NCBI RefSeq assembly: GCF_002240565.1
Contig: NZ_MZMO01000001.1
Coordinates: 1,798,001 to 1,862,000 of the forward strand
Reading direction: 5' to 3'
Origin: Clavibacter michiganensis subsp. insidiosus
Lineage (GTDB): Bacteria; Actinomycetota; Actinomycetes; Actinomycetales; Microbacteriaceae
Length of the DNA stretch: 64,000 bases
In this document: piece by piece, positions 63,924 to 64,000 of the stretch
Layout: each line of letters opens with the position of its first letter
How positions within the stretch are numbered: the first letter of the stretch is position 1
Notes under the pieces: model-generated
Seen by the model: the letters and a program-made list of their open reading frames with translations, nothing else
Database searches by the model: none
What the model was told of the DNA's origin: nothing
Translations under genes and position numbers: made by a program

Positions 63924-64000
63924 GCGGACACCAGCTCCTCGTACACGGCGCGGTACTCGTCGGCCATGCGCCGCGGATCGAAGCGCCGGACGTCGCGCGT
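63920..64000 (-). CDS. C-terminal end of a probable family 4 glycosyltransferase (cut by window edge)
   Basis: Only 26 residues are visible, reading TRDVRRFDPRRMADEYRAVY and then EELVSA and a TGA stop. The pattern RRFDPRRMADEYRAVYEEL is what many GT-B (family 4) glycosyltransferases end with. The stop overlaps the polymerase ATG by 4 nt (ATGA), so it belongs to the same operon. Confidence 0.6.
   Translation of the reverse strand, partial: TRDVRRFDPRRMADEYRAVYEELVSA

Overview
The window is chromosomal DNA from a very GC-rich actinobacterium. Gene content and order point to the family Microbacteriaceae, most likely Clavibacter or a close relative. Supporting signs are the dut/DUF3710/DUF3159 and sepH neighbourhood, a fasR-fabD-fabH-acpP-fabF type II fatty acid operon followed by DUF3145, paired glnA genes around glnE, and a HrdB-like SigA with an Ala/Lys-rich head. 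Nearly all of it is ordinary housekeeping chromosome. I see no phage, insertion sequence or CRISPR array.

Layout. Positions 1-5,000: dxs (cut by the left edge) and acnA. 5,000-10,500: DUF3159, DUF3710, dut, DUF3093, DUF4193, sepH and a phosphodiesterase. 10,600-15,800: topoisomerase IV parC and parE, convergent, then a small zinc protein. 15,900-19,400: sigA, murT and a gatD-like gene in one tight minus-strand unit. 19,600-26,600: an MFS transporter, PAC2 protein, pepA, lpdA and the 2-oxoacid dehydrogenase E2. 26,600-30,400: a membrane pseudokinase, DUF4191, a membrane J-domain protein and an RDD protein. 30,500-36,600: nitrogen assimilation (glnA1, glnE, glnA2), with a four-half-site GlnR box before glnA1. 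36,600-41,000: panB, ppgK, RNase P RNA, a coiled-coil DUF164-family protein and a Nif3-like protein. 41,000-43,900: the biotin uptake ECF transporter bioY-bioM-bioN, divergent from a BioQ-like regulator, then a tandem repeat and tRNA-Val. 44,000-53,700: peroxiredoxin, aceE, and fasR with the fab genes. 53,900-58,300: PadR regulator, DUF1684, an odd family A DNA polymerase, cspA and small genes. 58,400-64,000: the start of an exopolysaccharide locus.

How the genes work together. AceE, the shared E2 and Lpd make acetyl-CoA, which the adjacent FasR-controlled FabDHF/AcpP pathway uses. Aconitase feeds the same central metabolism. BioY/M/N import biotin, the cofactor of acetyl-CoA carboxylase, under a TetR repressor whose paired operators lie in the divergent promoter. 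GlnA1 is probably controlled twice: transcriptionally by GlnR and post-translationally by GlnE through a retained tyrosine. GlnA2 lacks that tyrosine.

The most interesting object is the murT/gatD pair behind sigA. The GatD-like subunit has glycine where the glutaminase cysteine and histidine should be (residues 94 and 189). Its MurT partner contains no cysteine, so it lacks the Cys4 ribbon. Microbacteriaceae make group B peptidoglycan, in which the alpha-carboxyl of D-Glu carries the cross-bridge instead of being amidated. The pair may therefore have been repurposed to attach the bridge amino acid. Other points are a transmembrane pseudokinase, a DNA polymerase I-like protein with an altered motif A and no 5' nuclease domain, loss of the zinc ribbon in a DUF164-family protein, and about 14 genes whose -10 box lies only 6-8 nt before the start codon, implying leaderless mRNAs.
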